Assembly: GCA_002897115.2 (NCBI GenBank)
Contig: BCIH01000016.1
Location: forward strand, 102,215 to 166,214
Direction of reading: 5' to 3'
From: Prototheca cutis
Lineage: Eukaryota > Chlorophyta > Trebouxiophyceae > Chlorellales > Chlorellaceae
Length of the DNA: 64,000 bases
The position numbers and the translations under genes were made by a program. Positions 24,791-37,508 of the stretch are shown here, piece by piece. The notes under the pieces are model-generated. The model searched no databases, was not told the origin of the DNA, and saw nothing but the letters and a program-made list of their open reading frames with translations. Each line of letters starts with the position of its first letter. The first letter of the stretch is position 1.

Positions 24791-26202
24791 TCACCGGGGC
24801 AGCGTCTGGGACCTTGAGCGAACAACAAGGGCCCCAGGTGCTTGGGCCAGTTTATCTGGGGGCACGTAGTACAGCACGACCGACATGCTGGCGACGACGA
24901 TGCCCAGCCCCAGCTGGAGCGTCGGGGGCAGGCCAAAAAAGGCGATGGACACGCCCGTGGTCAACAGCATGGCCAGCGAAGTTGCGTAGACCTTGACGAT
25001 GGAGTCTGCAAACTTCATGATCCAGCTGACCAGCAGACCGGAAAAGGCCAAGTTGCCCACCACCAGCCATGTCATGGGTGTGTACCCCTGGAAAAAGGAG
25101 GCCGGCGACCACGCCACACTGGTACCCGCGCCGGTGGTAACGGTGCTGGACCCAGAACTCAAAAGCAGCGCCGCGCCGTTGAACACGACACCAAATGCGT
25201 AGAGCTGCATGTTTTGCCAGTACAGGCTGTCACCGTTGTGCTTCATCACCCACTCGGTGTACACTGCCGCCACGGCGGACAGCAGCGCGCTCAGAAGACC
25301 AAAAGCATATCCCTGGATTGAGTGGGTGTTTGGGGAAGGGGGTGTGAGCAAAGAAAGGGGGCGGGGCCATCACCATCCATTTCATTGGCCGGAGATGCAC
25401 GCGGAGATGCATGCACACCGATGTCCACCCATGCTCCCCGGCCACCAGCAGCCCCAGCGATTGTCAGTCACAAATGGACGACACAATTCCCCCAAATGCC
25501 ACACTGTACTCACGGCAAGCGGGGCGGACATGAGGCCCTTTGCCAGGCCCTGGGCACAGTCGGTGTTGATCTGGCTGGTGGTGGCGCCGACGGCCAGCAG
25601 GATCAGTGCGATCCACTGCAGCAGGCTGAGCTGGCGTCGCAGGCAGAGCCGGAGCAGCACGCCCGTGGAAATGATCTTCAGATTGCCCAGAATCTGGTAC
25701 GTCGCAGGGTCCACATACTTGAGGAAGAAGAACTGTAGCGTGTTTTTTGTTTTTGAGGGTCGAGGAAATGAGAATGGGGGCCGGCGTTGGGATGCTCGGG
25801 GTTGCGTGTGTTGGTGGGACCAGTGCTTCCGCCTATTCACAGCGCACCACCACCAAAAGTGCTCTCAACCATCTCCAACCAAGCCAACAGTAACTGCATG
25901 CTCACCTGGACGTTGTTGTGCAGCATGTAGATGACGGAGGGCACGATAAAGAGCGCCACACTGCGGGGAGTAGTCGTGCAGCGTGCGGCCTTGGGATCCG
26001 TTGTGCGCTGGCGCCGCAGCAGGTTGTAACTGATGAGGAACTTGGTCGCCTCGGCCAGAAATGGCACGGTGGCAACGTTGTAGGCATAGCCCGATCCCGT
26101 CTTGCTGGCCGAAGTGAGCAGGCCCTGGGAACTGGTCACCACCGTGAGCAGGGCGGCCATGAGCAGCGTGCCAGCTGCATGACTGCTGCTCTCGGGCTGC
26201 AT
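24791..26202 (-). CDS. Nucleotide-sugar transporter, SLC35A (CMP-sialate/UDP-galactose transporter) family
   Basis: Golgi or ER antiporter that exchanges a cytosolic nucleotide sugar for lumenal nucleoside monophosphate. Exons 26202-25906, 25732-25514 and 25312-24791 join in phase to 345 residues, typical of the family, with about ten hydrophobic segments. Diagnostic blocks are AEATKFLISYNLL, VPSVIYMLHNNVQ (the conserved YxxxNN region), LKYVDPATYQILGNLKIIST, AVAAVYTEWVMK, and FADSIVKVYATSLAMLLT near the C-terminus. The substrate cannot be read from sequence. Organisms with this arrangement but no sialic acid usually carry UDP-galactose or another sugar nucleotide. Confidence 0.93.
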
Positions 26203-28339
26203 GGCGGGCTCGGCCTCTGGGCGGGAGGCCCGGCGTCACCGGGGGCGGACGGATGGGTGGGGATAGGGTTCCTCCTTGGGACGGCGCGGTAGTACGCCCG
26301 CCGCGGTTCGGCTCGGGGGGTACTCTAGGTCAGTGCAACACCCCAGCGCTCATGAACGACGTAATGCGCTCAGCGCGCGCAAGCGGGAGGCCGATGAATC
26401 TGCCTGGCAGGCAGAACTTGGGACCGGCACGGCGCACGCTAGCCCCGGAGTCAGCGCGTGAACACGCAGGCGCGACGCGTCCCCCGGCGTTGCACACTTG
26501 AGCGTTTTAATGTCTAACAAAATCAAGACGTAGATCAACCCAGGGAGATGGAGGTTGAAGAGCTTCAGGCCAGCCAGTCGCGGTGCTGGGCTCTCCCAAC
26601 GAACCAAATTTTGGATGAATTTTCTTCTGATCCGAGAGTTCGAGTGGGACTCTTGCACGGCGCGCGCCAATTTTTGGCCATCGGTCACGCAGGCCAAACA
26701 CAAGGCAGCATGCAAGCAAGAAACACAACATTGACGGTGCCCTGGGGCAAACCCTTCTCTGCAACAGACGTGCGTGCAGGGTGGGGTTTTCTGATGCATG
26801 TTCAAGCATGGAGGGAGGAAGCGACAGCCTCCTTGGGGACCAACAGAAATAAGTAGCTGGACACGTTGGTGGGGAAGTGTTCGGGCTGAACTCAGGCACG
26901 GGTCAGGGGCGGGAGCTGCTTGTCAAAAGGCTCCAGCCGGACGCCGTTGAAGATCAGGCCCAGTGCCACATAGCACATGTTTCGCGCCGCGTTCTCGTCG
27001 CGGTTGTGCACGACGCCGCAGGCCTCATCCTGACACTGCCGGACAAAGTGCTTGTTCTTGGCGGTGGGACAGTCGCCCAGGCGCAAGGGTTTATTGCACG
27101 CCTAGCAAACCTGCGGTGTGGCGCACTTGGCGTAGGCGTGGCCCACAGCCCGTGGAAACTGTGTGTGCTTGCTGCGCACGCATGTGCATGTGTGTGCTCA
27201 CCCTGCACCCGCGCAAGCGCCACCATCTCATCCGGGAGGCGGTGCAGCAGCGACTGCAACATCATCTGGGGGCACTGGCCGACGGTGCTTTCCTTGTCGC
27301 CCTGCGCACATGCATGCCACGGTCATCTCACAAACAGCGTTCATCGTCAATGGCTTGGCCTGAACCCACGCGGGGGGCCTGTCATACCGTGGCAAGCATG
27401 CAGTTCTGCCGGCTTTCATGGCAATGGAATCTGAACTCAACCCCATAGTCTGCTCTGCGTTGGCGGCTCACCAGAAGCGGTAGTGTCACTGTTTCCGGCA
27501 ATCCCACAGCAATATCAGCACCAGGTCGTCGACGATGCACGAGCCTTGCCTGGATGTCAACCCCAAGAAGAGCGCAACAGTCCGGGCAAAATCTCAGGGT
27601 TACCACTTGGTCCACGCTCCTGGCAACGCAAGTTCACGGGCAGGCTGAACTGCCTGTACAACTCCCTGATCAAACGTGCCCTGATTTGGATTGCCAATAC
27701 ACCAATGTAATAATAATAATGCAGAGTGAAACCACGGGGAATATCCCAGATTGTTGGGGTTGTACAGAAGGCTCCTCCAAACAGGGCAAGTAGCAGGCTG
27801 CTGTCAGTCACCTTCCTTCCCGCAGTCCTGCTCAAGGGTCTGTAAGGGGTGCTCTTGAAACCACTTCAATCGTGAATACCAGGTGCTCTTTCCCATTCCT
27901 GATCTCCTAAATGTTTCTAATACAAATAATTCTGGAGGAAAAAGGCGCTGCAAAGGCCCATCCGCGCTGTTCAAAGGGCCCGATCTTGGGTACGGTGCTC
28001 CGGGGTTGCTTTGGACGAGGGCTGACTGCGTGCAGGCACGCCCACCTCCTTCCCAGAGGTGCCCCCCGCAGACTGCGTCAGTGCTTTGGGATAAAAATTG
28101 TCGTGCAACGGGCGAGGTCGGTGGGCGTAGGAAAGCCCCTAAGATCATTTGTTAAGAATGTGGGCACCCCCTCGTGCACCTCGCGCCTTGTTTTCTCGCC
28201 GGGCGCCCCCAGCAACCCAGGCAGGCGTGAAACACAAGCATAACGCCCTCCTTGCGCTTCCGGACGCCCATTTCCGTGTTACACGGGTTGTGAATAATTT
28301 TGTGGACGCGTCGACGGCGTCCGTTCAGGGGGCCCAACA
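26203..28339. other. Gene-poor interval with Fanzor-like remnant
   Basis: About 2.1 kb between the divergent starts of the nucleotide-sugar transporter (-) and RPB12 (+). Apart from the Fanzor/TnpB-like fragment at 26892-27150, no protein, RNA or tandem repeat is recognised. The flanks should hold the two promoters. Confidence 0.55.
26892..27150 (-). pseudogene. Fanzor/TnpB-like nuclease remnant, C-terminal zinc ribbon and RuvC-III
   Basis: A minus-strand frame carries the C-terminal signature of the TnpB/Fanzor RNA-guided nuclease family. It has a zinc-ribbon pattern (AKCATPQVC, then ACNKPLRLGDC, then HFVRQCQDEACGVV), then the RuvC-III motif NRDENAARNM, in which D is the expected catalytic acid. 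The frame is broken by a TAG at 27104-27102 in the middle of the zinc ribbon, exactly one codon wide, with the same frame continuing on both sides. No RuvC-I or RuvC-II core is recognisable upstream, so this is probably a truncated, decayed copy. Eukaryotic Fanzors are spread by transposons; no terminal repeats could be identified. It ends with PFDKQLPPL, resembling the tail of the second copy near 55.5 kb. Confidence 0.7.
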
Positions 28340-28805
28340 ATGGATCCCAGCACAACGCACATTGAGCACGCCGCGACTCCCGCCGTCGCGTACATCTGTG
28401 GGGACTGCGGCGCTGAAAACACGCTGAAGAGCGGAGATGTCATCCGGTGCAGGGAGTGCGGGTACCGCATTCTCTACAAGAAGCGCACCAAGCGGGTTGT
28501 GCAGTACGAGGCTCGGTGCGTGTGGGTGTGGTCGGGGGAGATGCATGACGACTGTGTTTGCTCGCATTCTTATACTGTTGGCGGTGATGATATCGCATCA
28601 ACTTCTCACAACGGTCTTCTGACGGTACACGCCATGTGTGCAACGATGAAAACTGGTCATGCTAATCTGACGGCCACAGTTCGTTCCTGATGCTGCCATG
28701 CGCCTGCTTGCTTGGTTCGCGTTCCATCCCAAAAGCCTGCCTTTCAGAGCATGCACTGGCCAGCCTGAAAACTCTGGATGTGTGTTTTTTCCTTTCCACA
28801 GGTAG
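28340..28805 (+). CDS. RPB12: RNA polymerase I/II/III shared subunit RPB12 (RPABC4, Rpc10)
   Basis: Smallest zinc-binding subunit common to the three nuclear RNA polymerases. Two exons, 28340-28515 and 28802-28805; the second contributes one base and the TAG stop. The product is 59 residues (human has 58). The zinc ribbon is C20-G-D-C23 and C37-R-E-C40, followed by the conserved [12 protein letters not shown] and the family-typical end QYEAR. The tiny last exon is supported by a GTGCGT donor, a pyrimidine-rich acceptor and restoration of the expected C-terminus. Confidence 0.96.
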
Positions 28806-29020
28806 TGGACTGTCGCAGTTCGCAGGTTGGTTGGACCGCCCTGTTCCTATCTTGAGACCATTTCATTCCAATCGGTGGCTGGCACGCATTTTCGCGATGT
28901 GTGACTGTAGCCTGTGATGCAGCTGCCCCTTCTCTGACACTGTGCGACCATATTATTGTACACTCGAAACCAAATCAAACAACAGCAACAGACAGCCGGG
29001 CGGTCGTGCAGGCGACTGGG

Positions 29021-30194
29021 TCACTGCGGCATGTATGCCTCGGGCCGGGCGTGGTCGTTGGTGAAGTACTTTGAGAGCGCCCAGGCGAGAATGAAAAGAA
29101 ACATGAGAATGGCGGGATTTGCTGCCCACCTGCGAGCACGAGTGATGAGGGAGCGGTGGGGGTTCGTGGTGAGCACGTCTTGCAATGAGCATGCTCTTGC
29201 AACGACCGTCTCGGCTCCCTGCCTCAGGCCCTGCCATCTCATGGTGACCTCGAGCCAGCACAACACACAGCAGGAACAATTTCCCACGGACCCTCCCACA
29301 CGGTCCAAAAAAACAACCCTAAGACCCCATGCATGGCTTGCAATGCGATGTACCCATCATCACCGCTACCAGCAAACACACACCCGGAGGGTGTCGCCTC
29401 GCCTGCGCCCTTCCAGGGAAAAGCTTGGCCCTGGGGATCGCTCATCACGGCGCCTCGGGCGTCGTTGGACAGCACCTGGCCGTCGGGCCCGACCACAACC
29501 AGTCGGGGGATCCCTGCTACTGAAAAGCGGGTCGCCAGGCCTCGGCCCTGCGCGCCCCGTGCCGCCTCAAAGGGCAGTGCAGTCCATGGCATGGACTTGA
29601 AGTAGTCCTGCGGCAAAAAAGTGGCGGCTTGGGTTCAGTGGATGGGTCCACGGCTGTGTGCAGACCGCTTCATCCCCAGTCCTATCAATCCAAGTGGTAA
29701 TCGGCATTTGTTCAAGCCACAAGAGCACTGACCAGGGAACCTCCAGGCAAAGTGCCCAGACTGTCAATCCCCAACCCCCACAACGCAGTGCCAACCCCGT
29801 TCCTGCGCTGGCCCCAACTGCCATCACACCTCCAGGTCCGAAGCTGATCTGTCCGAGGACACGAACACAACCTCAAACTCCACACCCCGATCCTTGAGTT
29901 TGCGGTATACCGAGGCCAGTTTGGGGGTGAACTGCCTGCATGGTGGACACCTGCAGAGTGGAGGCCGAAGGGGTGGCAGCCCCAACGAGGGGGTGGACGC
30001 CATCCCTCATGACTCGCACAATCGCACCACAGCATACATGTGCAAACTGTTCAAAACCACATGAATCGTTACCAGTGTGCGCTGAAGTAAAAGCCAACCA
30101 CTTTGCCCTTGAGGTAGAAGCCCGGAGATCGCTTGACTATGCTCTGCCCATCGTGCACGAGCAGTTGCGGGCCCACGGACTCTATAATGTCCAT
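29021..30194 (-). CDS. Nucleoredoxin/tryparedoxin-like thioredoxin with C-terminal membrane anchor
   Basis: Exons 30194-30073, 29950-29830, 29607-29384 and 29129-29021 join in phase to 191 residues. The thioredoxin fold has the redox motif W41-C-P-P-C45, split by the first intron within the W codon. It is followed by [20 protein letters not shown] and VVFVSSDRS, the nucleoredoxin/tryparedoxin pattern. The cis-proline segment is [16 protein letters not shown]. The last exon adds a single hydrophobic helix ([16 protein letters not shown]) and a short hydrophilic tail ending AYMPQ. This looks like a tail anchor, placing the redox domain on the cytosolic face of a membrane. Loss of the last exon would make a soluble form. 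Confidence 0.88.
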
Positions 30195-30838
30195 GGTGGA
30201 TGGTGCAGTAGTATCATATGGAGGCAACCGTCAAACAATTGGTGCATCCTTCGGGACCGAGCGAAATGGATGGCTTCAAAGCGGCACGACACTTTCGGAC
30301 GCCAAGCTTGGGCATTCCCCGATTCCCATCGCCATCACGAATCCGAAAACGGCGTGCACGTGGCGTTGTACCTCCCTTTTCCACGCATTTCACATGCATC
30401 ACAATTTCAGGTTTCCGTTCTTGACGCTTTTGCTTCGCTCTAAGACTCGAGGTGACGCGCCGGTGGCGGTGACAGAGTGTGGCTGAGCAGGGACCTTCCA
30501 CAGGGGACTCTTGCCCGCACCTCCGCATCGCGAGGGCTCCCTGCACATCGCCCAGAACCCCACCTGCTGCCAGTCTGCCTCTCCTGAAATCTCGAAAGGC
30601 GTCAGGCCTTTGGCTAGAAACTATGAAGACCCGTCCACGATGCTCGGGCCTGTGAGGTCGCGATGAATTTCAAGGTGGGTAAAGTAAGGTCTCGTGTGGG
30701 TGGCCATGGCACGAGTGCGGAAGCCAGCCAAATCATGGGGTCGTTGCCTAGGAGCATGAGGACCTCACCCACGCTGATGATTGCGCTGAACAGGATCTGC
30801 TTCCAGTCGAATTTGGGGCCAGGCCGGGGAGGGCACCT
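30195..30838. other. Divergent intergenic region
   Basis: Between the starts of the nucleoredoxin-like gene (-) and the EH-WD40-5-phosphatase gene (+); probably a shared promoter region. No conserved motif, gene or repeat is recognised. Confidence 0.55.
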
Positions 30839-33800
30839 ATGCGGTCAGAGTCTGGTCGGCGGCCGCCAGCCGGCCAGGACAGAGACCCTGGCCCCGCGAC
30901 TCTGCCCTCTCCGGCGGCGCTGCTGCCCGTCGATGGGCTCAGCGATTCAACAGTTTCAGCATGGTTTAGGGCCGCCGACCTAGACGGCGATGGACGGTGA
31001 GTGTGTGTGATCTGACAGGTGCTGCCCAGTGGCACTGCCGGCAGTCGGTCTATCTGTTCACTGGGGTCAACACACCTTGCCCGCAGGGTTGCGGACAACG
31101 AGGCTCGTGCATTCTTCCTCAAGTCCCAGCTGTCGCCGTCAGACCTGAGCAAGGTGTAGACAGTGATGCCTGGTTTCGGGTTTAGTCCCTCTGCGGTGGT
31201 GGTGCGGCGACACGGTCAACAGTCCTTGCATGTGCCCGCCATGGTTCCTGCTTGCATTGTACAAGCACTAGCAGGACACCCTCTGGAGAAATCCCTGCAA
31301 GCCCCACAGATATGGCGGCTGGTGAAGAGCCCAGAGGTTTTGGCCAGAGAGGGCAAGGGCCTCACGGAGCATCGATTCAGGCAGATGCTGCGACTCATCG
31401 CGCTGGCTCAGGTCAGGGAGAGCGAGCCAGGGGCGGCATGCTGTGCCACGCTCGACTGGGACGGTTCCAGCTAGCCAAATGCATTGCGGGAAACTCATTC
31501 AACCCCAGACGCTCAACTGCTTTCCACTGCAGAGCGGGCAGGACTTTTCCACGGAGAACGTGGAGACGGTGCTCAGCGTCGGTGGCTGGAAGGCGCGGCA
31601 CGGACACCCTCTGCCCGGCCCTGTCTTTGTGGGCCAGGCCGGAACGGGGGACCAGGCCGGGCTGCCGTCATTGGTGTTTGCGGCAACATCAGCTGAGAGC
31701 GCGGGGTGTCCGCTAGCAGCAGGTGGGACCGACACCCTCGCACAAGCAGCAATGCCGTCGGGGGACGTGCCGCAGCCGGCCCTGCCGAAATCGCCGGGCC
31801 CTTTGGGCAACCCATTTGCGGTGCTTCCAACGGAGCCGTCGCTCGCGCTGCCGCCATCGGCGCCTGCGGTGTCGTTGCCCGATGAGAAGTCTCTGTCTTT
31901 TGGCGACGAAGTGGGGTGGACCAGCACTCGGGGGATGTCACCACAGGATGGCTCCCTGGCAGGAGACGGCGGTTCTCTCCCACTTGTAGTACTTGGAGAC
32001 CAGCCGACCAGCGGGAGCATTCAACCCGCCATGAATGGCCCAGTTGCAAGTGGTGGTGGCGGCGTTGGTCGGGCTGAGGAACCGTCGTGGGTGGATGACG
32101 ACATCTTTGGCCTGGCAGCCCTGAGCCTGCGGAAGCCTGAACGGCCGGCCAAGTCATCCCCAGCAACGCCATCAATCTCGCGGGGGGCTAGTCCGCCGCC
32201 GTCCCGGGATGGCTCGCTGCCGGGTCTGGAGGGTGCTGCCGCGCCAGGCGGGACGGCGCCAGCCGCCGCTGCCGCCGTGGTCAAGGCCATGCTGCGCCCC
32301 ACGCCCAGCTCACGTGCGCGCCAGATAGCCAAAACGGGGCTGGGGGGATGTTTGTAATATCATTTCGATCAAGGGGTGGTTCCTCCAAGGGCGAGCGGGT
32401 GGCTGGGGTGATATTGACGTGCGACCTGGATTTCTCCAACCCCTTTCGTCCAACCACCCGCACATACACACAACAATAACAACAAAATTGTTGACAATGG
32501 AACCGATCTTTTCTCCTCCTCCACCGTCAACACACTATTTGCAGTGGCGCTGGGCAGCCGGGACGGCCCGACGATTGGCGTGGACGTCCGGCTCCCGCTG
32601 CTCAACCCCAAACTCTCCGCGCAGCTGTGCTCGCTGGCGGCACTGCCCGACTGCGGTTTCGTGGCGTACGCGGGTCTGTCGGGCGGCCTGCTGCAGTACG
32701 GCTGCGACGAGGCTTCTCTGCGCCGGGGGCCCCGGCCGCAAGGGGAAGACGCCGACGCAGCTGCAGCCGTCGAAATCAGCCCACCGCGGCGCAAGCGTGT
32801 GACGTCGGCCTGCGTAGATGCGGGTCGAGAGCTCATCTGGGTGGGCGATGCCGAGGGCTGGGTGTCAGGATACACGATGCAGCCGCCAGCACCTGGGCGC
32901 CTGCCCCGCCGGCCCGCGCTGTCGCCCTCGCTCGTGGGCTGGCAGTGGCAGGCGCACCGCGTGGGGCGCGTCACCACACTGTGCGTCAGCCCCGCCACAG
33001 GCGACCTGTGGACCGGCTCCAGTCGGGGCCACATCCGCATCTGGCCCATCGGCAAGCCCGCGCCCACTGGCCACCTGCCCACAGGTGTTGGTTGCTTTGT
33101 GCTGTAGGCGCGGGTGGGTGTGGTTTATGGCTGACCGACTCATTTGCTCCCTGCATGGATGCTTTCTACACACATCACGTCATTGTTTCCATTCTGAGCC
33201 ATGGTCCACTTAACATGTTAGAAAAGAGCAATTGCCCCCACCCCCCAACCCCACCCTCCCCCTTCAAAAAACAGAGCCGGCGGTGACGAGGGAGGCGAGG
33301 CGGATGGGTGGCGAGCGACCTCACGGCTCGGCCATCCGGTGTCTAGTGGCGTCAGTCGACGGCGCGACGGTGTGGTCTGCGTCGGCACACACGGTGTGCC
33401 TGTGGGATGCCGTGAGCGGTGCTGCGCTGGGCATACTGCACCGGAAAGCCGGAGCGCGGGGTGGCGCGCTGGGCTGGGCGGCTTCGACGTCCATGCAGCC
33501 AACCTCGGCAGCTGGCACAGCGCAGCCCGGTTTCGCCGCTGCCGGTGGGAGTCCCACGCATCCGACACACAGCCGCCACGCATCTGGCGTGGGGTACGGC
33601 GCCGCACAGCAGCTGTCTTCCGACGGTGAGCACGGACCCCGGGCTGCAGCGCAAGGCACGGCCGGCGGAAGCGGCGTGGAGCCCAGTGGGACTTCTGGAC
33701 TCTCATCCATGGGTTCATTCGCCGGACCACCACACATTCAGCAATCTCACATCCACAGCGATGTGGGTTTAGCATTGGATTCACTGGGTAGGCCTGCAGC

Positions 33801-36800
33801 GGCGCCCCGGGGTGAGGCCCGACAGGTGCTGTTGGGCGAGCAGGAGGGCTGGTCAGCCCTGAGCGACCGCGGGATGTCAGAGTTTGTCGAGCGCGTTCAG
33901 ATTTCTGGGACGCGTGTGGTGCAGCACACCGCTAAGGCCATGCGCTTCATGACCAAGCTGGGCAAGAAAATGGCCAAGAGCGTCATCGACGTCGGCGCAG
34001 CTACTGGGGCGGAGGAAGATGCCGCCCCGGGGGATCGGCACGGCAATGCGTGGACGGTAGGAAACCGAGCCGGTATGCAGCGTGTTCCATCCTGGGACCA
34101 AGACACCTCGGTGCATGGCAGCGGCGCCAGCGCACGCGACGGGCTAGTACTCGACGCTGCGGGACAGCTGTCCTCGTCGTCGTTTGCGGGCCATGGACCG
34201 GCGGGCGGGTTGAGCAAGCGTGGCGTGTCGCCCGCGGCCGCTTCGGGTGGCCTAGGCCACGTCGTGGGGCTGTCGGCTCTTCCCTCTGGCCGCATGGTAG
34301 TGGCCTGGCGCTGGGGCCACGTGGAGTGTTATACTTCAGCCGGCAAAGCCATGGGCATCACCACACTCTGTGGTGGCGCTGTTGGCGGTGTTGGGAACGC
34401 CGCTGGTCTGAGCACAGGCGAAACGACAACAGCAACAGTGCCCCAAGCCGGTGGCGGCACCACATCGATGGCAGTAATTCCAGAGATAACGGCGGTCGAA
34501 GCAGTGGCCAATCGGATCTGGCTGGGCACCGTAGCGGGGCAGGTTATCGTGCTAGACGCCGATTCCGGGCTTTTAGTTCGTAGCTTCCGCGTGCACCGTG
34601 CTGCGGTGGCATGCCTGGCAAACGCCCCATTGGATGGCTGTGTTTACTCGCTGGGCGCCTGCGGCAGCATCTCTGCCTGGCCGTCGACGGTGGGCCACCC
34701 CACCGCGGGCCTCACCGCAGCCAAGCTGTGGCGGAGCATGGAGGCTTCCACATTCCGACGGCAGTCCTTTGAGGTCCTGGCCCTGACCTGGAACGTGAAC
34801 GAAAGCAAACCTGACACCGCTGGCTCGGCGTTCTTCGGGCACCTGCGCCGGCTGGCAGCCGCCCGGCGCCCGGCTCTGGTCTCCATCGCGCTCCAGGAAA
34901 TCGAGATGGGCAGCGGCAGCGTCGCGCTCGCAGCGGCAAAGGATGCCCTGGCATACAAGCTGCAGGAAAAGGGCAACACCAATGCCAAGTTCTGGTTGGG
35001 GGCCGCGCTGAGCGCGCTGGGCGGGGCCCCTGCGTTTGAACTGGTGGGCATGAGACAGCTGTCTGGGATGCTCATCCTCGCATTCGCCCGCCAAGACCTA
35101 CGGGTGCGTGCTTTCTTGTGTAGGGGTCTTAGGGTTTGGGGTTTTCCGCTTCATTTTGTCGGCGGTGAATGTGTTTGGGTGATGGGGCCTGTGCACATTT
35201 TCCCATCATTTCCCTCTTTCTGAACCCTACAATCTCGCAGGAGTTTGTGGGCGAGGTTGCCACGGGCTCGGTGGCGTGCGGGGTGCTGGGTGTCGGGGGG
35301 AACAAGGGCGCAGTGGCCGTGGAATTCTCGCTGTTCCGACGCAGGATTGCCCTCCTTTCTTCGCATTTTGCGGCGCACCAGGCACGCCAGCGGGTGGATT
35401 GTTTGTCTGCATGTCGACAGGAGGGGGGTCGTCGTACCCTGCGCCGCGCGCACTTCTGCAGTCGGACAGACATCGTTACAATAATGCTCTGGCCAACCGC
35501 GCATCTCACATACGACACCGATGCACAGGGTGCGGTGGAGGCCCGGAACGCCAACTACGCTCTGATTTCAAGGACGCTGGCCTTCAAGCGTCCAATGCTG
35601 GCCATGGAAGCCGCCCTTGAAGACGAGGCGGTGACGACCACGAATGGCGATGACACAGACGACCAGGGTGTGTTTCCGTCGTTCTTTCTTTCTTCCTTCG
35701 TGATCATGGGAGGTGCATTTCTGCATTGTTCAGTGTGGGCGGAAGGGTCATCCTTTTTTTGTGATGAGCGTCGGCGATGCCCTGCCCTGCCCATGACCAC
35801 CCATTCCTTGGCACACCCTTGCTGCGCAGAGGAAGAAGCGGAGCACAGTGAAACCTCCAGGGCCGGCACCGAACTGGGAGGCCTCGACGCGACGGCGTCG
35901 AGCGAGACCCTTGTCGCCACAGACATGCTCCGCAGCACCGATGCCGTCGTGTGGGCAGGCGACTTCAACTACCGCATCGACGGGACGTACGATGAAGTCC
36001 GTGAGGCAGCCATCCGCAATGACTACAAGACCCTCCTCCCCTGGGTAGGTGAAGCTGACGTCGTTCATCTGTATCTATGTGTGTAGAGGTGTGAACGGAT
36101 GTCTCGNCCCCCCCGCCTCTCATCGTCTAAAAAGCCACTGGGTGCCGTGATCATGGTAATGAGACCAGAATCTAGTCAGCAAATCGCTGCCCCCGACCCC
36201 AACTCCAATACAACCGTTGCAGGATCAGTGCAGGAGGGAGATGGCAGCGGGACGCGTGTTCCGCGGTCTAAGGGAGGGACCCATCAAGTTCCGACCGACG
36301 TACAAATTCGACAAGGCCAGCCCAAACCCATTTGCATATGACTCGTCCGAGAAGATGCGCGTGCCGGCCTGGTGTGACCGCATCTTCTTCCGCGGGTCCA
36401 CCCCATTTCCTTCACCCGAGGTCCGTCGGATGTTCGCTGTTTCTTTTTCTGGGTGGAGTTGCTGGGAAGGGCCAACACCCGTCCCCTCCTGCACCACTGC
36501 GCACGCGCCCCCCCCACCCCATCACGCAGCCCACTGCAAACGAGGTGGACGCATGGGAGGGGCGCGAGTCTGCCCCGCCAGAAGTCGTGCTGGTCAAATG
36601 CCTTGAGTACAGCTCCTGGCAAGACGTGGGCGACTCGGATCACAAACCGGTGAGCGGTGACCCTTGACGGGCATTCCAGATACCGGTGTTCTTGTTGATG
36701 AAGACAACGAGACCTGATGATGTGCAGGAGTGCAAGAACGCCCCTGCATTCCCTCTCCATTCCCGTCAACTGGCACGGCAACCTTGAATGCCGGTCAGCA

Positions 36801-37508
36801 ATCTTGTCTTTAACTCTTGACTGCAGGTGTACGCCGTGCTTGGGCTGAACCTGGCAGTCACAGATTGGCACACCCGACGCGTCAAGCGCCTGGAAATGAT
36901 AGACACAGTCAGCTCCTCCGTGGTCGCGCCCGCCGTGCCCCTGCAGGCCGCACGCGACCCCGTTGTGCTCAACCCCACCTCCATCCAACTCCGTGTCCCG
37001 GACGTCAAGGTGTGCTGCTTTGTTTGATTTCATGGTATGGCTGTGTGTCTGCGGCAGTGACAAAGATGGGGAGACTGCAAACCACCACGCACTGTCACCA
37101 TGTCAGCAATTCCTCGTTGTCCCGTACCCGGCCCCCACTGCCGACAAGTCCTGCCCACATATTCTTCTTCCTCCATCATCATGAATTCCCTTCTTTCAAA
37201 ATTCGCAGAAGTTCACGCTCACAAACACGTTGGAGCGGCCGCTGCAGTACCAGGTACTGCGCTCCAGACTGGCGGACTTGCCGTCGCTGTCTGTGTTCCC
37301 CTGTGCTGGCGTGCTGCGCCCCGGCGCCACCGAGGCGGTGGCTGTGGAGCTGGAACGCGACTGGCTGGCGTTTGGCCACCGACCGCGCCACATCCAACTG
37401 AGCATCCAAATCACCGAAGAGCTCACGCCCTTCCAACTCAACCCGGCGCGCCCCCTGCTCCTGGCACTAGACATTGAGCTCAAACCAGACTTTGGAAGGC
37501 CGTTCTAG
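30839..37508 (+). CDS. EH domain - WD40 - inositol polyphosphate 5-phosphatase - ASH-like domain protein
   Basis: Removes the 5-phosphate from inositol phosphates or phosphoinositides. Thirteen exons: 30839-30996, 31087-31153, 31310-31411, 31533-32349, 32545-33084, 33275-35103, 35241-35393, 35529-35667, 35830-36044, 36223-36420, 36530-36649, 36827-37009 and 37209-37508. They close in phase to 1,606 residues. Residues about 35-109 form an EH domain (VSAWFRAADLDGDGR is an EF-hand loop; IWRLVKSPEVL follows). A low-complexity linker precedes a WD40-like region (about 380-1050; TGDLWTGSSRGHIRIWPI). The 5-phosphatase domain starts near 1060 (LTWNVNESKP, ALQEIEMGSG). Its catalytic motifs are intact: WAGDFNYRID (about 1309), MRVPAWCDRIFF (about 1388) and GDSDHKPV. 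The C-terminal 120 residues resemble the ASH/MSP-like domain of OCRL-type enzymes. WD40 plus 5-phosphatase is known from plant 5PTase12-14; the EH domain is the unusual addition. An N base at 36106 is intronic. Confidence 0.92.
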
